From Ctenosaura bakeri (taxonomy: Eukaryota; Chordata; Lepidosauria; Squamata; Iguanidae): 64,000 nucleotides of DNA. Under the pieces are notes generated by a model. The model made no database searches. It worked only from the letters and a program-made list of their open reading frames with translations, and was not told where the DNA came from. The position numbers were made by a program, and so were the translations under genes. The number at the start of each line of letters is the position of its first letter. Positions within the stretch are counted from its first letter, which is position 1. Of the stretch, positions 48,449 through 59,685 are shown one piece after another. The stretch is taken from the NCBI GenBank assembly GCA_948474755.1, contig CAOLHI010000646.1, forward strand, positions 248,001 through 312,000, given 5' to 3'.

Positions 48449-48474
48449 GTGTGTGTGTGTGTGTGTGTGTGTGT
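48449..48474. repeat. (GT)n microsatellite
   Basis: Thirteen GT units followed by an imperfect CA-rich stretch (cagacacagacacatacaca). Confidence 0.95.
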
Positions 48475-48872
48475 GCAGACACAGACACATACACACATAT
48501 GAAGCCTAAGAAAAAGTTTTGAAATTGGAGAAGCCTGTTCTGGCCCTTTCATTTTCTATCTCCAATTTGTTCTGTTAAAACACTGTGCATGCTTGTAATG
48601 TCCACTTCTTCCTATGGAAGAACATCTGTGTGTCATCTAATCTTTACATGGTCAAACAGTCCATAATCTTTAAAGACCTATTCTCCTCACCCACCATGTT
48701 GTTATCAATCATGGAACATAATGCTAATAAAGCTTCCAACTTCCATAAATGTCACTGCCAGCTTGAGAATAACACTAGTGAAAAATGGATTTTTAAAAAA
48801 ACACACTACAGTGAATGAATCAGCCATTAAATGTTATCAGCTGCCTTTCTAAATATTTGCTTCTGTTTTCAG

Positions 48873-49070
48873 TTTTACACAGATGGAAAATTTTCATTTG
48901 TGGCAGCCACACTGCCAGACATTACACAAGGGTTTGTTTATTCTGTAAACAGCATATTGCATGCTGGTATGAAAAAAAGAGACAAATTTCATTTCATAGC
49001 CATGCTGAAGGCAGAAACAACCAGCTACAGAAACAACTCTCTCTCCTCCTGTGGTAGTCTGATTAATTAA
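48873..49070 (+). other. Candidate exon, unrecognised
   Basis: An acceptor with polypyrimidine tract (ttgcttctgttttcag, AG at 48871-48872) opens directly in frame into 65 codons ending TAA at 49068-49070. It includes FYTDGKFSFVAATLPDITQG and FVYSVNSILHAGMKKRDKFH. Nothing is recognised in databases from memory, and a second plus frame (48815-49057) overlaps. It could be a terminal exon or chance. Confidence 0.2.
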
Positions 49071-50237
49071 GGTTATTTTTAAGTGTTACAGTATCTGAGA
49101 GAGGAAAAACGTAGGACAAAATAGCAACTAGCTCCCTCTTCCCAATGGCTATCAAGATGGGTTTGTCCATGCCCCAAACTAGGCCTGGGTTGAAAGAGTT
49201 ACACTCTTCAGGTTTCCTTCATCTGTCTCTCTCTCTCTTCCAACAAATGTTAATGAGGGGATGTATGAAGCATGATCCTCACTCCTAATTGGCTTCTAGT
49301 ATCATTTTACTGTTAAATTTGACTTAGGTGAGACATCATGATTTGCTAGGAATAAAGTTAAGGAGGCAAAGATGGAGGAAGGTACACAGAAATAACAACA
49401 AGAAGAGAAGTAACTGCTGCATACTGCAGCAGAAAGAAGATCCAGTTAAGGTCTTTCCAGGAACTATTGCACTTTTTACCTCACTCAGGAAAAAACATTT
49501 GGCATAACCATTTGAGCAACAACCGAGTATAAACATTCTGTGATGGACACTTTGTGATCCATTCACCCTGCCCCTGTTTTTTTTTTTAAACTTTGAACAT
49601 TTAAAAGGTGAAACACAAAGCTGCATCATGATTATGCAAGTTCATCACTAAAAAACTCTTGATTTATTGGATTCAGAAATATATTTTTCTTGTACTCCCT
49701 TTTCATAGTTATACTTCCTTTCTTGGAATTCACACAATTTATTAGGTTTCGCCTCGGGCCAAAATATACACTACATAACATGAACTCACAGTATTACTGT
49801 ACATTTATCCAAAATGTGGACTGCTTTAATTGCTTATGCTCTTTTGGATGGTACTTGTTAACTGTAACCGTGTCACACTCATTGTGAAATGACCTGAGTC
49901 TTTTGCATAGTGCAGCCAAAGGTGAATTGTTGGTCTACAGAGAGAGTCCACTGCCTTCTAAAATGATAGTCAGTGCCTATGGACTGTCAGATTAAATGTG
50001 CCCTTGTACTTAGACAAAAGAGTGCTGTGTTAACTGGCCCTTACCTCAGAATGGTCATTTTGGCATGGAGTTTATTTCTCAGCTGTGAGGGCAAGGGGGA
50101 AAAATATGTCAACCAGAAAGTGCAATAAGGAAGAAGAAACTTCATTTCAGTCAACTCTATGAAACACAGGAGGAATAGCATTCTTAGAGCCAGATTAGAC
50201 AGACATGGTTATATGATTAAACCTCAGCTCTCTTTAA
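49071..50237. other. No gene or repeat recognised
   Basis: Unique DNA; T-run near 49578. Short frames lack support. Confidence 0.5.
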
Positions 50238-50238
50238 C

Positions 50239-50281
<43 letters not shown>

Positions 50282-50333
50282 CTTCTTCTTCTTCTTCTTC
50301 TTCTTATTTTATTATTATTATTATTATTATTAT
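50238..50333. repeat. Compound triplet microsatellite (TTG)n(TTC)n(ATT)n
   Basis: About 14 TTG units, then about eight TTC units, then about eight ATT units, with abrupt changes at 50281 and 50306. Almost no A or G in TTC, and few purines overall. Very likely polymorphic. Confidence 0.97.
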
Positions 50334-51587
50334 TTCTGATTATTACCGTATAGCAACCACTGAGTCGTTGTGGTGGTAATAGGATTCAGTTTCTAAACAC
50401 AGCATTGGTGAATATTGCAGCAATCCTTTCTCTAAATGCTCTTTTTCCAGTGAAAATTGTACATCCCTTCTTTGCCCCACTAGGAAAAATGTAGATGTTG
50501 ACATGCAGGGTGGGGATCTCTTTAAAGAAAATAAGGCTGTGGCCTGGGTATCCACACAGCGAGGCTAGGAAGCATGATCTTCCTAACTCGGATCATAATA
50601 CAAATAGCTTTGTAAAGAACTGGTAAATGTTTGCTTGTGTGCATCTGTGTAAAGAACCTAAATCACACAAACTTTGAGATCTTGCTTGAAGCTGGCAGAG
50701 TATGATGTTCTATCAGATCTGTCTGTGAGAGCCTGGAAAGGAAAACAAAGGCAGGCAGCTTGGAGGCAGCATGAAGGATCTTTCCCAGTGCACTACCATG
50801 ATCATTTGGTGGGGATTTGGGGTACTAGTGCAGAGCTGTGCCTGGGTGCCATAGGGAAGCTGCACTGATATGCACTGATAAAAATAATGTTGTTCCAGAA
50901 GATACTGCAGTGTTGGAAAAAGTAGATATGTTGGTATCAACTCCAGTTCCAGAAAGAAATAAAAGCTCTAAAGGAGTGGGGCCAATTTATTCAAATAATG
51001 CCTATTATTATTCAGAGATGGAGCTGTGCAGTTTTCAAAATATTCGCAGTGTGCTGGACAGTGCTTCAGAGAAACATATTGCATGTGTGCTGTTTTTTCA
51101 GCATACAGAATTTCAATCCTTTTGTTTTTGTTTTTATTTTATTTTTTTGGTAAACTGTATTGCAAATTTCCAACAAGTAAGCAGTGTTAGTCTAAATTCA
51201 GTTTGTGAAGTGTGAATCTCATGAAGTAAGTTCACATGGAAATGTCAGCCATGATAATGTCATGTGTTCCTAACCATTATGCAAGTGCAAGACTTGACCT
51301 CTTTGATGGCTCAATTAAGAGATGATGATGTTGCAGCAATTTATCATTGTATCAGTGACAAGAGTTACTGCTTTAAATGGAAAGGGAGGTGTAGCATGAA
51401 AGGAAGGGAATGGTAAGAAGTAGTCCAATGGATAAGCAAATTGTTGTATGTTTGAAGAAAGTTACCATGCAGTACCAACAATGAATGAATTTGGCTTTGT
51501 AATTTATTGTTATGGAACAGATTTATGGATTATATTGACTCCCTGGTTTCATAGTCTTCAGCTCACATAAATCTTTTGATAGGAAAG
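50334..51587. other. No gene or repeat recognised
   Basis: A 125-codon frame at 50838-51215 looks varied in its first 80 residues but has no convincing splice borders and ends in a T-rich tract. Nothing is called. Confidence 0.4.
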
Positions 51588-51769
51588 GTTGTTGTAGTGT
51601 GCTTTCAAGTCATTTTCAACTTTTTGCAACCATAGGGCAAACCTATCATGGGTTTTCTGGGGCTGAGAATATGTGACATGTCCAAAGTCACCCAGTGGGT
51701 TTCTATGGCTGAGTGGAGAATCAAACCCCGATAGTTGTAGTCCAGTGCTCAAACCACTACACCATGCTG
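51588..51769 (-). repeat. tRNA-derived SINE, minus strand, shortened
   Basis: ggttgttgtagtgtgctttc (tail), acctatcatgggttttctgg, ccaaagtcacccagtgggtt, tgagtggagaatcaaacccc (B-box region) and ctcaaaccactacaccatgc (A-box region). About 40 bp of the usual middle are deleted. Confidence 0.85.
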
Positions 51770-52199
51770 AAAAAAAAAGGAGGAAGTAAATGATTTGAGG
51801 AAAACAAAATCAAACTATGACAAACTAGTAATCTAAATAAGTAATCTAAATAAGACTCAGAGCCATGACTTAGAGAGAATATGTGTGATATTGTGCCATC
51901 ACTGACAGACAATGAAACAGCTGGGGGCAGAGAAACTCTCCTTATGATGGTGTCAGTCATGCCCAAGATTTTTCACATTCCTTGCTACAAAAGCAGAAAA
52001 ATACTTCTTTGGACTATGAGTCCCAAAACCCCTTATCCAACAGCCATGGAGTTATGGGGATTGCAGAAGACAAGTAATGTTTCTAAGTTCTACTAGTTCT
52101 TAGCCTAAGGATTATAGAAAATAGAAAAGTAAATAGAAGTCTGCTGACTTCATATCTGAGCAGCATCCATTGCATGCAATTCCATCCCCATCTGGAGCC
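51770..52199. other. No gene; small duplication and repeat remnants
   Basis: The phrase aagtaatctaaata occurs twice next to each other near 51826-51855, a short tandem duplication. 52013-52072 (ggactatgagtcccaaaacc ... ggattgcagaag) is a remnant of the reptile 'ctacaactcccat' MITE core. Otherwise nothing is recognised. Confidence 0.4.
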
Positions 52200-52202
52200 C
52201 TG

Positions 52203-52643
52203 GGCCCTTTTCGCAGTGCCAGCGCTTGCGCGACGGAGGAGGGTGGCTCATGCGAGAGCCCTCTCCCGCAACACCGCCGCTTCCCCCCGCCTCCTTACCA
52301 CACATGGAGTCTTCTTGCACGACGGGCGCTCTTCACCCACGCCCCCAGCTTCTGCAGCGCCCCCTGGGAGCTGTAGGTGCCTCGGGGGGGGCGGAAGTGG
52401 GGAGGAAGCGCGACAGGCTCACCTGCGACGGCGGTCCGCACTCCGGTAAGTGTGGGACGCTGCTGGGAGCCTTGCGTGAGTGCCGTTTATTTTCGCTTCA
52501 AGCCGAAAATAAAAAAATCCTTGCTCGCGCCCCTTCAGCCCCGTGAGTACCGCGGAAGTGGAGTGTGTCGTGCAGAGCGACGCTCCCACTCCCGTGAGGC
52601 GCACAGGGCTATTTCGTGAGAGAAAGCCCATGCGAAAAGGGCC
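52203..52643. mobile_element. CpG-rich non-autonomous DNA transposon, 441 bp
   Basis: The ends GGCCCTTTTCGCA and TGCGAAAAGGGCC are perfect inverted repeats, flanked by CTG on both sides (52200-52202 and 52644-52646), a 3-bp duplication. The interior is strikingly GC- and CpG-rich in an AT-rich window. It contains a donor-like GTAAGT at 52446-52451 and two hairpins (52490-52511, 52556-52592). It would score as a CpG island and a first exon, but the ends show it is a transposon. The retained CpGs suggest a fairly young copy. Frames of up to 106 codons are by-products of composition; no transposase is recognised. Confidence 0.85.
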
Positions 52644-52646
52644 CTG

Positions 52647-52850
52647 GTGGTGTAGGGGTTAAATGCCGGTACTGCAACCACAAGGTTGTGAATTCAGTCC
52701 TGCTGGGCTCCAGTTTGACTCAGCCTTCTATCCTTCTGCAAGTCAGTAAAATGAGTACCCAGCTTGTTGGCGGCAATAAGCTAACACATTGTAAACCACT
52801 TAGAGAGCACTTAGCTGATAAGCAGTATAGAAATACACATGCTATTGCTA
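52647..52850 (+). repeat. Sauria-type tRNA SINE
   Basis: A-box region tggtgtaggggttaaatgcc, B-box region ggttgtgaattcagtcctgc, gactcagccttctatccttc, gtaaaatgagtacccagctt, and the 3' end gtaaaccacttagagagcac then agcagtatagaaatac. It starts within a few bases of the CpG-rich transposon's right end. It matches the copy at 61281. Confidence 0.88.
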
Positions 52851-54272
52851 TCTGCTGTTATGAGTACATTTTTAAATATACCAAGTAGACTGGAATTCTA
52901 TAATATAGCCTTCATTCAAATTAAGTCAACTGTCACTTTTTACAACTAATTTCACAGCCATTGTTCCATTCATTTCTTAGTTATTAATGAGAGCTGCTCA
53001 TGGAAATCTAAATTTGTGGGCCTTCAAGCCATTTGGGGGTGGATCCTTATATCTTCATCTTCCTAACATTTATCCACTCAAAATCAGCCCTAAACTCCTT
53101 TTCTCCTGAGTTATAAAAGATTGCTGTAAAGAGTATCAAACAAAATGGGGGAAAGTGGATTTACGCCAGAGGTGGGCATATTGCAACATGTGGGCTGTAT
53201 GCAGTTCCAAGGGCCATTTTAGCTCCTCAGTGGTCAATGTTTTCAAAATAATTGCCACAAATACCCCCCTAAAACCCTCTAAGAGTTGTGGGGGACAATT
53301 TTACCAGATTTGTGAACCCCAGCCTGTTTTAAGTCCAGCTGGTGCACCAGCTTAAATGGTCAAAACACACTCTTAGCTTGTAAAGTTGCCCCAGCCCTGC
53401 TACAGCTACTCACCTCACTTTAAAGACATTGGCTGGAATCCCATAAGGGAGTCATGCTTTCATAAGTAGACTTACCTATGTAGATATTATAATTGGTCAG
53501 TTTTGCAATGTCCGTATCCAGTTACTATGTAGCACAGCTGGCAAAAGTACCCAATGTGCATTGTAGGTGAGAGAGAGGAAGTATAGGGCCAACATATTGA
53601 CTCACCCCTTTCCCTGACCTGGTTTGGACCCTGAGTGCCCATTCCATCCCCACACCTTGGTCCCCTTCCCACAGATACAGAAAAACATTTTGAGATTTGC
53701 AGTTTTCCACTTATACAGAGGTCCTGCACCCTTAACTCTAGCAAATGTGGAGGGCCAATTGTGTGCTGAAATAAAAGGATCACCTTTCATGAAACAGCAT
53801 GTGCATGGCCCTGATCTGTATCAGGCTCCATGTACTTACTTTTGAAGACAAAGGCAAGTGACAGGAAGGAAAGATAGCTACTATGTCCTTTATATAATTT
53901 GACCTCAGTAAAGTGTTCTTCTGGGTTTATACCTGTTACATTTGCTATTGGAAAAAAAATACTCTGGCAATAATTCTGGTTGTCCTGATTCCAAGGCAGA
54001 AAATGTTACAAGCAGGTCTCAAACCAGGCCAGCAGCTCCACAGGGAAGCTGAGAAGAGAGCAAGCACAATCACACAGGGTGCTCAGGAAGCTGAAGCAGG
54101 GTCAAGGAACATACTGAGTCAATAAACAAAGTTGATAAGAAATCCAAGCCCAGGCCAAGAAACAGAACAAAAGGTCCTAACAAATGAGGTTTGTTGTCAA
54201 GTACAGGAAAACAAGACATGAGATACGTAATCAGTCAGAAGTCAGATGGAAGCAAACACAGTAGGAATTCAA
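52851..54272. other. No gene or repeat recognised
   Basis: About 1.4 kb of unique DNA. Minus-strand frames of 61-98 codons near 53487-53790 overlap one another and have no splice or motif support. Confidence 0.45.
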
Positions 54273-54288
54273 AAAAAAAAAAAAAAAC
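54272..54288. repeat. Poly(A) run
   Basis: A run of about 17 A. Not obviously attached to a retroposon body. Confidence 0.8.
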
Positions 54289-55734
54289 AGAAAGAAAGAG
54301 AAGCCAAGAAATATAGTCTATGGATCTCATTTCCAGAAGCTTCCTCTGGCCATACTCCTACCCAGATGCTTCCCAGTCTCGTCCATGAGACAGCTGGAGT
54401 TGAAAAGAGGTTTCTTAAAAGACCTCCATAAAAAAGAATTGTCGATCTGCATGATTTCTCACTATGAGAGTTCTTTTCCATATTCTTTCCCTCCCACCTC
54501 CTTTTCAAGCACTGTTGCTCTCAGAGATTTAGAACAGGGTTGCCATGTTCCAGCGTCTCAAATATGAGCAACCAACTTCTATATTATGCAAACTATTATA
54601 AGTATGATTACTATTAACTTGCATTCTGATCAGCATATTAATTGTTGCTTTTTTTGGTACTACTAAGATTCACTCCTGGTATCATTATTTAGTGTAACTT
54701 GGTCTTCTGAGAGAATTAAGATGATGATGATGATTGTTGTTGCCATCATCATCATCTGAAAGTATGATTTAGTGCTGGACTTGGAACATGGAACAGTGTG
54801 TGGATGTGGGTGTGAGTGCCTTGAAGTTCCCTGTCAACTTAAGGTGAATACATGGATTTCATATGGTTCTTTTAGTTAAGGAGCACTTAGACAGGGCTTT
54901 GCCCATTTCCTCCTCTGAAGTATAGCCCACAGCATCTGGTATTTATTGGAGGTCTGTACAACTTCTACTTCCTGCTTTTGAGTAGGAAAGGAGATTTTCA
55001 AAGATTATGTAGCTGCCACCACCCACTAATTTACACCACAAGACTCAATAACTTAGCAGGAAGTTACTGGGAGGTTTAACTTGCACTTTTCCACCTCCAT
55101 CTCTATAGAGACTTTCCATCCCCCTTCTATGGAAGATGAGAATCCTATACCAGGAGATATGCACATATCAAGCAAAAGCATGTGAAGAAACTGTGCACAG
55201 AAGAGATTTTTGAAGGAAAGCTTTTATTCTAAGTAAAGGTACCTTATAGATGAAAGCACTTTTCTTCCAGTGTTTCTTAGGAGTAGTTATAAAGTTACAA
55301 AAACAGCCAAAGTCATATTCAGCTAGGTTAAAAAGAACCATAAGCCCTAATGTGACTAGCTGAATATTCCTGTACTTCTCACAATGGTATTCTGTATCTC
55401 AGATAGTCATGGGAAGTTCACAGTCAAGAATCCTTTGTCCAGCCTATGACCAAGCTTCCATAGGGAAGGGAAGGCAGACAGCACCCCCATCTCTCTACAT
55501 CAGTCTCTTTGTCACTCATGGCACCCTGAGTTTTTATAATCTCTCATTTGGAAACACCTCAGAGCTTTCATACTTCTGCCTAAACTGGTCATCCTCATGG
55601 GGCAATTGTCTCTTGTGATCTCTTTTGCTCCTTTGTGGTGCTGACCCTCAATAAATGTAACTCAAAATCACCACATCATTAGCCCTTTGTTTACCTGGAG
55701 GAGATAATATACCCCCACCTGTGTTGCCCAGATA
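54289..55734. other. No gene; one hairpin
   Basis: Perfect 12-bp stem GATGATGATGAT/ATCATCATCATC at 54720-54731 and 54745-54756 with a 13-base loop. Otherwise unique AT-rich DNA. Confidence 0.5.
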
Positions 55735-55835
55735 ATGAAGGACCCCATTATAACACAGTCCCCCATCCAAGTACTGAGCAGGGCTGACCCTTCTTATCTT
55801 CCAAGATCAGACAGGATCTAGTGCCTGTAGAGGAT
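55735..55835 (-). repeat. 5S-rRNA-derived SINE fragment
   Basis: In reverse complement the piece reads gatcctgtctgatcttgga, then agataagaagggtcagccct, then gctcagtacttggatggggg. This follows the internal-promoter half of 5S rRNA (gtctgatctcggaagctaag ... ttagtacttggatgggagac) with scattered changes. It is a retroposed fragment, not a functional 5S gene: the 5' half is missing and key positions differ. 5S-headed SINEs are known in squamates. Confidence 0.75.
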
Positions 55836-56657
55836 TTAAGCAGACAGAACAGAGACACACATGTTCAAAGAGGCATACATTCTAAACCCATGTTTGCCCA
55901 TGAAATTTACCATGTGACATTGGGAGATCAGCAAATCTCAGCAAATCTATGTTATATGGCTTTTGGGAGATTAAAAAACAGAACAAGAACCATGTAAAGA
56001 GATTGTGTATATTGCCAGTGTGATAAGTAATAACAACAGCAGCAACAATAAAATTTTGTCATGCATAAGTTCTTCTAATGATACTACATTCTTTTTGTAT
56101 CTCTACAGGGTTTTATTTTTATTTTGTTTTTATGCCACCAGTGTGACAAAAATGTATGGACTTCACCAGAAACACATCTTCATTTTTGCCGTGTTTGCTT
56201 CTCCCTTAATTATTTCATTCGATTGCTTTCATCTCCTGCCTCCCCTTCCCTCTTTGTCTTACCTTCGGCTGATACTCCGCCCTCTCTTGCACCTTCTTTA
56301 ACCTTATGCTTATCTCTTTATCCTTGCAGCCTCTCTCCTTTCACCTTCTCCTTTCCTTATACCTTTCCTATGTCTACCTATCATGCTTGCTATACCCTCC
56401 ACGGCAAGTCTTCCCTTTTTTGCTTCCATTTCTCACCACTTTGTGCAGCCACACCTCTCTTCTCTTGCACCTGGCACACACTCGCAGTATTAAAAAGAAG
56501 TTTCTGTTGATTTTTTTTCTGGTTTGGGACATTGATCCTATCTATTCATCTGCAACTAGTTAGTTTGTTAAGAGTGACTATCTGGAAAGTTGGTATTCTG
56601 AGCCATTTTCTAGAACAGAGATACTTTGCTCATACTAAATAATAGAAAGTGGTCTCA

Positions 56658-56658
<1 letters not shown>
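55836..56658. other. No gene or repeat recognised
   Basis: Plus frames of 85-128 codons at 56005-56563 lie in a C/T-rich stretch and are products of composition. Confidence 0.5.
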
Positions 56659-56691
<33 letters not shown>

Positions 56692-56720
56692 CCCTGTGTG
56701 TGTGTGTGTATGTATGTGTT
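56659..56720. repeat. (TC)n and (TG)n microsatellites
   Basis: About 15 TC units (56659-56688) then, after a short spacer, an imperfect TG/TATG tract to 56720. Confidence 0.95.
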
Positions 56721-58612
56721 TGCATGTGACTTATGGCATCACTCCTATCTAGTCTTATGCAATTGTGGAATTTGGTGGGCATGGTTCCTTGAAGTATTGG
56801 TGGTTGGGGCCATTCATGGAATCTATGTTTCACCTGCAATTGTATGGGAGAGTGGTTCCTGCAAATTTTTGTGGCTTGTTACATCAGTCCCATTTAGTCT
56901 TGTTCTACTGGTGACTTTGGTGGGCACGGTCTGCTCAGAAGCTGGTGTTCTGGGTAATTTTATTCTTCCAGATGGTATGGGAACATCCAGAAATTAATAG
57001 TAAGATAATATTTGTTTAAAAGTTTTCATCCTAAAATATTGTTCTTTCAAGTGCCCCTCACACTCAATGCCTTTGTTATTAATCTGTCTCAAAATGGCCT
57101 GTTCTAACTATGCCACATTTTATGAAGCTGAATTTTTTCTGAACCTCTACAAAAATGCATAGTATTGCTGCATCAAACATGAAAAACTATGGGCAACCTT
57201 AAATGCTAATTATTGTATTATGTTTTACTTTGCTTTATTTCATCCCTCAACCTTCATTCATAGACTTCATTCTAGTTTTTGATGCATTCTTTGAAAGAAG
57301 ATCTGCAAAACAGACTTCACTTGGACATCCATCAAAATGCTAGACTTTTCTGCAGCTTGATAACATTGACCTAAGAAACCATAGAGTTGTACTGAGAGAT
57401 ATTTCTATAGGATATCTCTACCAATATGATGTGAGACTTCACTGAGGGTTAAGCACAATCAAAGGCAGTCCAGACTTGCTTTCTGTAAAACTGAGTGGTC
57501 ATATTTCTCACCATAACTCTGCTTATATGAGGGCTAAATATTAGCTGGGGGGAAAAAAAAGGAAACTTGGAGTCCAAGCGAGACGTTGATCCAAATCGGC
57601 GCTGCCTGGAATCCAGACAAAATCCAGCTAAATTGGTAATGTGGCAAGCCTAGTTTTGCTTCTGTTTCTTCTGGAGAAGCCCCTCCTCTACAAAAAGAGG
57701 ATCTTCAACCATGACACTCAAGGACTACAACTCCTTCTTGACTCGGGTCTGTAGTAGGCCTATAGGGGATCTGATTCCTTGGTGGCCCCAAAACACCATG
57801 TTTACTGCATCATGTTTGATGTTTACTGCACAGGAAACTTTCCTGTTAATGGAATTTGTTATAGTATAAAGCCGGATTTACATAAGCATAATTGATAACA
57901 GTTTGCTCAGAGTCTAATGATATAACACTGTGTAGACATATACTGGCTAATGCTACAACAGCTGCATACCATATTATACTAGACACAAGATTAATTGAAA
58001 GACTTGATCACTTGTGATAAAACAATGTCAGAAAGCCCAGTTATCACAACTACTTTGTGGCAAACATGTAAAATTATTGCATTCTTTTGTTTTCTCAGAA
58101 CGACCATTAGCCTGAGAAGAATATAATTCAAACCATGATGGCAATATTACTTTTAAAGTATGATGTATATTATATATAATTCATCATTCAGAATGAGATT
58201 CAAACTACCACTTTAATTTCTGCAGCAAAGGATGTGGTAGTGTTCTGTTCTATTTCTAGATACAGCTTTTCCATGTATATAGATTATGGTGCATTTGATT
58301 CTGTCCTTAGCTATTTAAGACTAGTCTAGATGGACAGTATATTTGGAAAAGGTCCAGGGATTTTTTTTTTTGAAGGCCATGACTTTAACAGAATTTAACT
58401 TATGCCATTACAGATTTGGTGTCCATTTATCTAATATTGCCCACTCTGACAAACAGCAGCTTTTCACAGCCAATCATTCATCCCACTTGCTACTTGTATT
58501 TGAAATGCTGGGGGCTGCATCTGAGGCCTTCTGTGTAAAACTCACAAGCAGAACCCAGAGTCATGAGAGCAGACTTCCACTCCCATGACACCACTTTACA
58601 TTTTTAGCTCTC
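56721..58612. other. No gene or repeat recognised
   Basis: About 1.9 kb of unique DNA. An 81-codon frame at 58343-58588 is unsupported. Confidence 0.45.
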
Positions 58613-58835
58613 AAAGAATCAGTGAATCATAGATTTGGAAGTGACTGCAAGGATCATTTCTTCCAACTCCAGCCATGCAGGAATAGAGAACTAAAGCATT
58701 TCTGAGAGGGGGCCATCCAACCTGTTTTCAAAGACCTCCAGTGAAAGAAGGTCTACCACTCTCCAAGGCAGTGAATTACGCTGTCAAATAGCTCTGAGCA
58801 TGGCATTTCACCCTGTATCTGGATGAAAGGTTACT
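58613..58835 (-). mobile_element. CR1-type LINE 3' end, diverged
   Basis: agaatcagtgaatcatagat, ttggaagtgactgcaaggat, ccatccaacctgttttcaaa, gtctaccactctccaaggca and gctgtcaaatagctctgagc form the CR1 3' end in reverse complement, older than the copy at 43182. Confidence 0.75.
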
Positions 58836-59230
58836 GAAATCAGCTTTCTTAATGTCCAAGGGGACATTAAGAAAGGGGACTTTGGCTTCCCATTTCATCT
58901 GTGTAACAAATTCAAGGAGAATGCAGTCACTCCTATCCAAGGTACTCACTCCTACTCCATTGATGAATTTTTCCATGTTAGTCAGGATCACATACAAAAG
59001 AGGTAAATCCTTTCTCCCTCCACCTTCCAGACAATGAAATTGTTTGCAAGGCAAGTGAGAACTTTAGACCTCATTTTCCTGTCAGAATCTGAGTTCCAAT
59101 AAATATCAGGGTGGTTGAAGTATCCCATTACTACAGTATCTCTCCTTTTTCAATATTCACTCATGAGATCTAGAAATGCATCATTCAGGTCTTCAATCTG
59201 GCTCAGAAGTCTTTAGTAGTCCATCTGAAG
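58836..59230 (-). repeat. Second LINE-derived remnant adjoining CR1
   Basis: gtcaggatcacatacaaaag, acaatgaaattgtttgcaag and atatcagggtggttgaagta then tcccattactacagtatc match a common amniote interspersed repeat in reverse. It is probably LINE-derived, but its family and link to the adjoining CR1 are uncertain. A short local repeat (cttaatgtcc ... ggacattaag, 58848-58870) is palindromic. Confidence 0.4.
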
Positions 59231-59681
59231 CAGATTTAGGGATGCATGGGGAGCTTCCAGAAAGGGAGTCAATTTGCTAAAAATATTGGTTCCTCTGTTG
59301 AATGGCCACAACTGCATTTCACCCCATGTATACTACTAATATGACCACTCCCTCCCCAAAAAATGGAAATCCTGTAATTGAGCAGATCCAGGGCAAGACA
59401 CAAGTGGGTTACGCAAACACACACACACAAATAAAGAGAGAGAGTTAGTTAGTTTTTGGTGATTCACTTTATTGCTCTGATTTTCCAGTTCTTTTGTTAT
59501 GATTGAGAGCTATTGTTCAATCATTTTCTAGATTACCAGCTGCACTACTGGCATTTAGGTCTGTTCAGCTATCAAGCATTCTATTTCTTTTATGCAACAG
59601 AGATCAAGATACCTGACACAATTTAGGAGGCACATTGCAAAACCACTTTTTAAGAAAATGCTCATCTCATAGACTTTTGGG
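59231..59681. other. No gene; short CA and GA runs
   Basis: Contains cacacacacacac (59418) and gagagag (59436). Otherwise unique. Confidence 0.5.
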
Positions 59682-59685
59682 AACA

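Noticed and set aside
50838..51215. 125-codon plus frame with varied first 80 residues
   Set aside because: No splice acceptor or start context, no recognised domain, and a T-rich low-complexity end.
55735..55835. Possible 5S rRNA gene
   Set aside because: Only the internal half is present, with several changes and no 5' half; this is a retroposed fragment.
56005..56563. Overlapping plus frames of 85-128 codons
   Set aside because: The region is C/T-rich, so stop codons are rare by composition; no motif or splice border.
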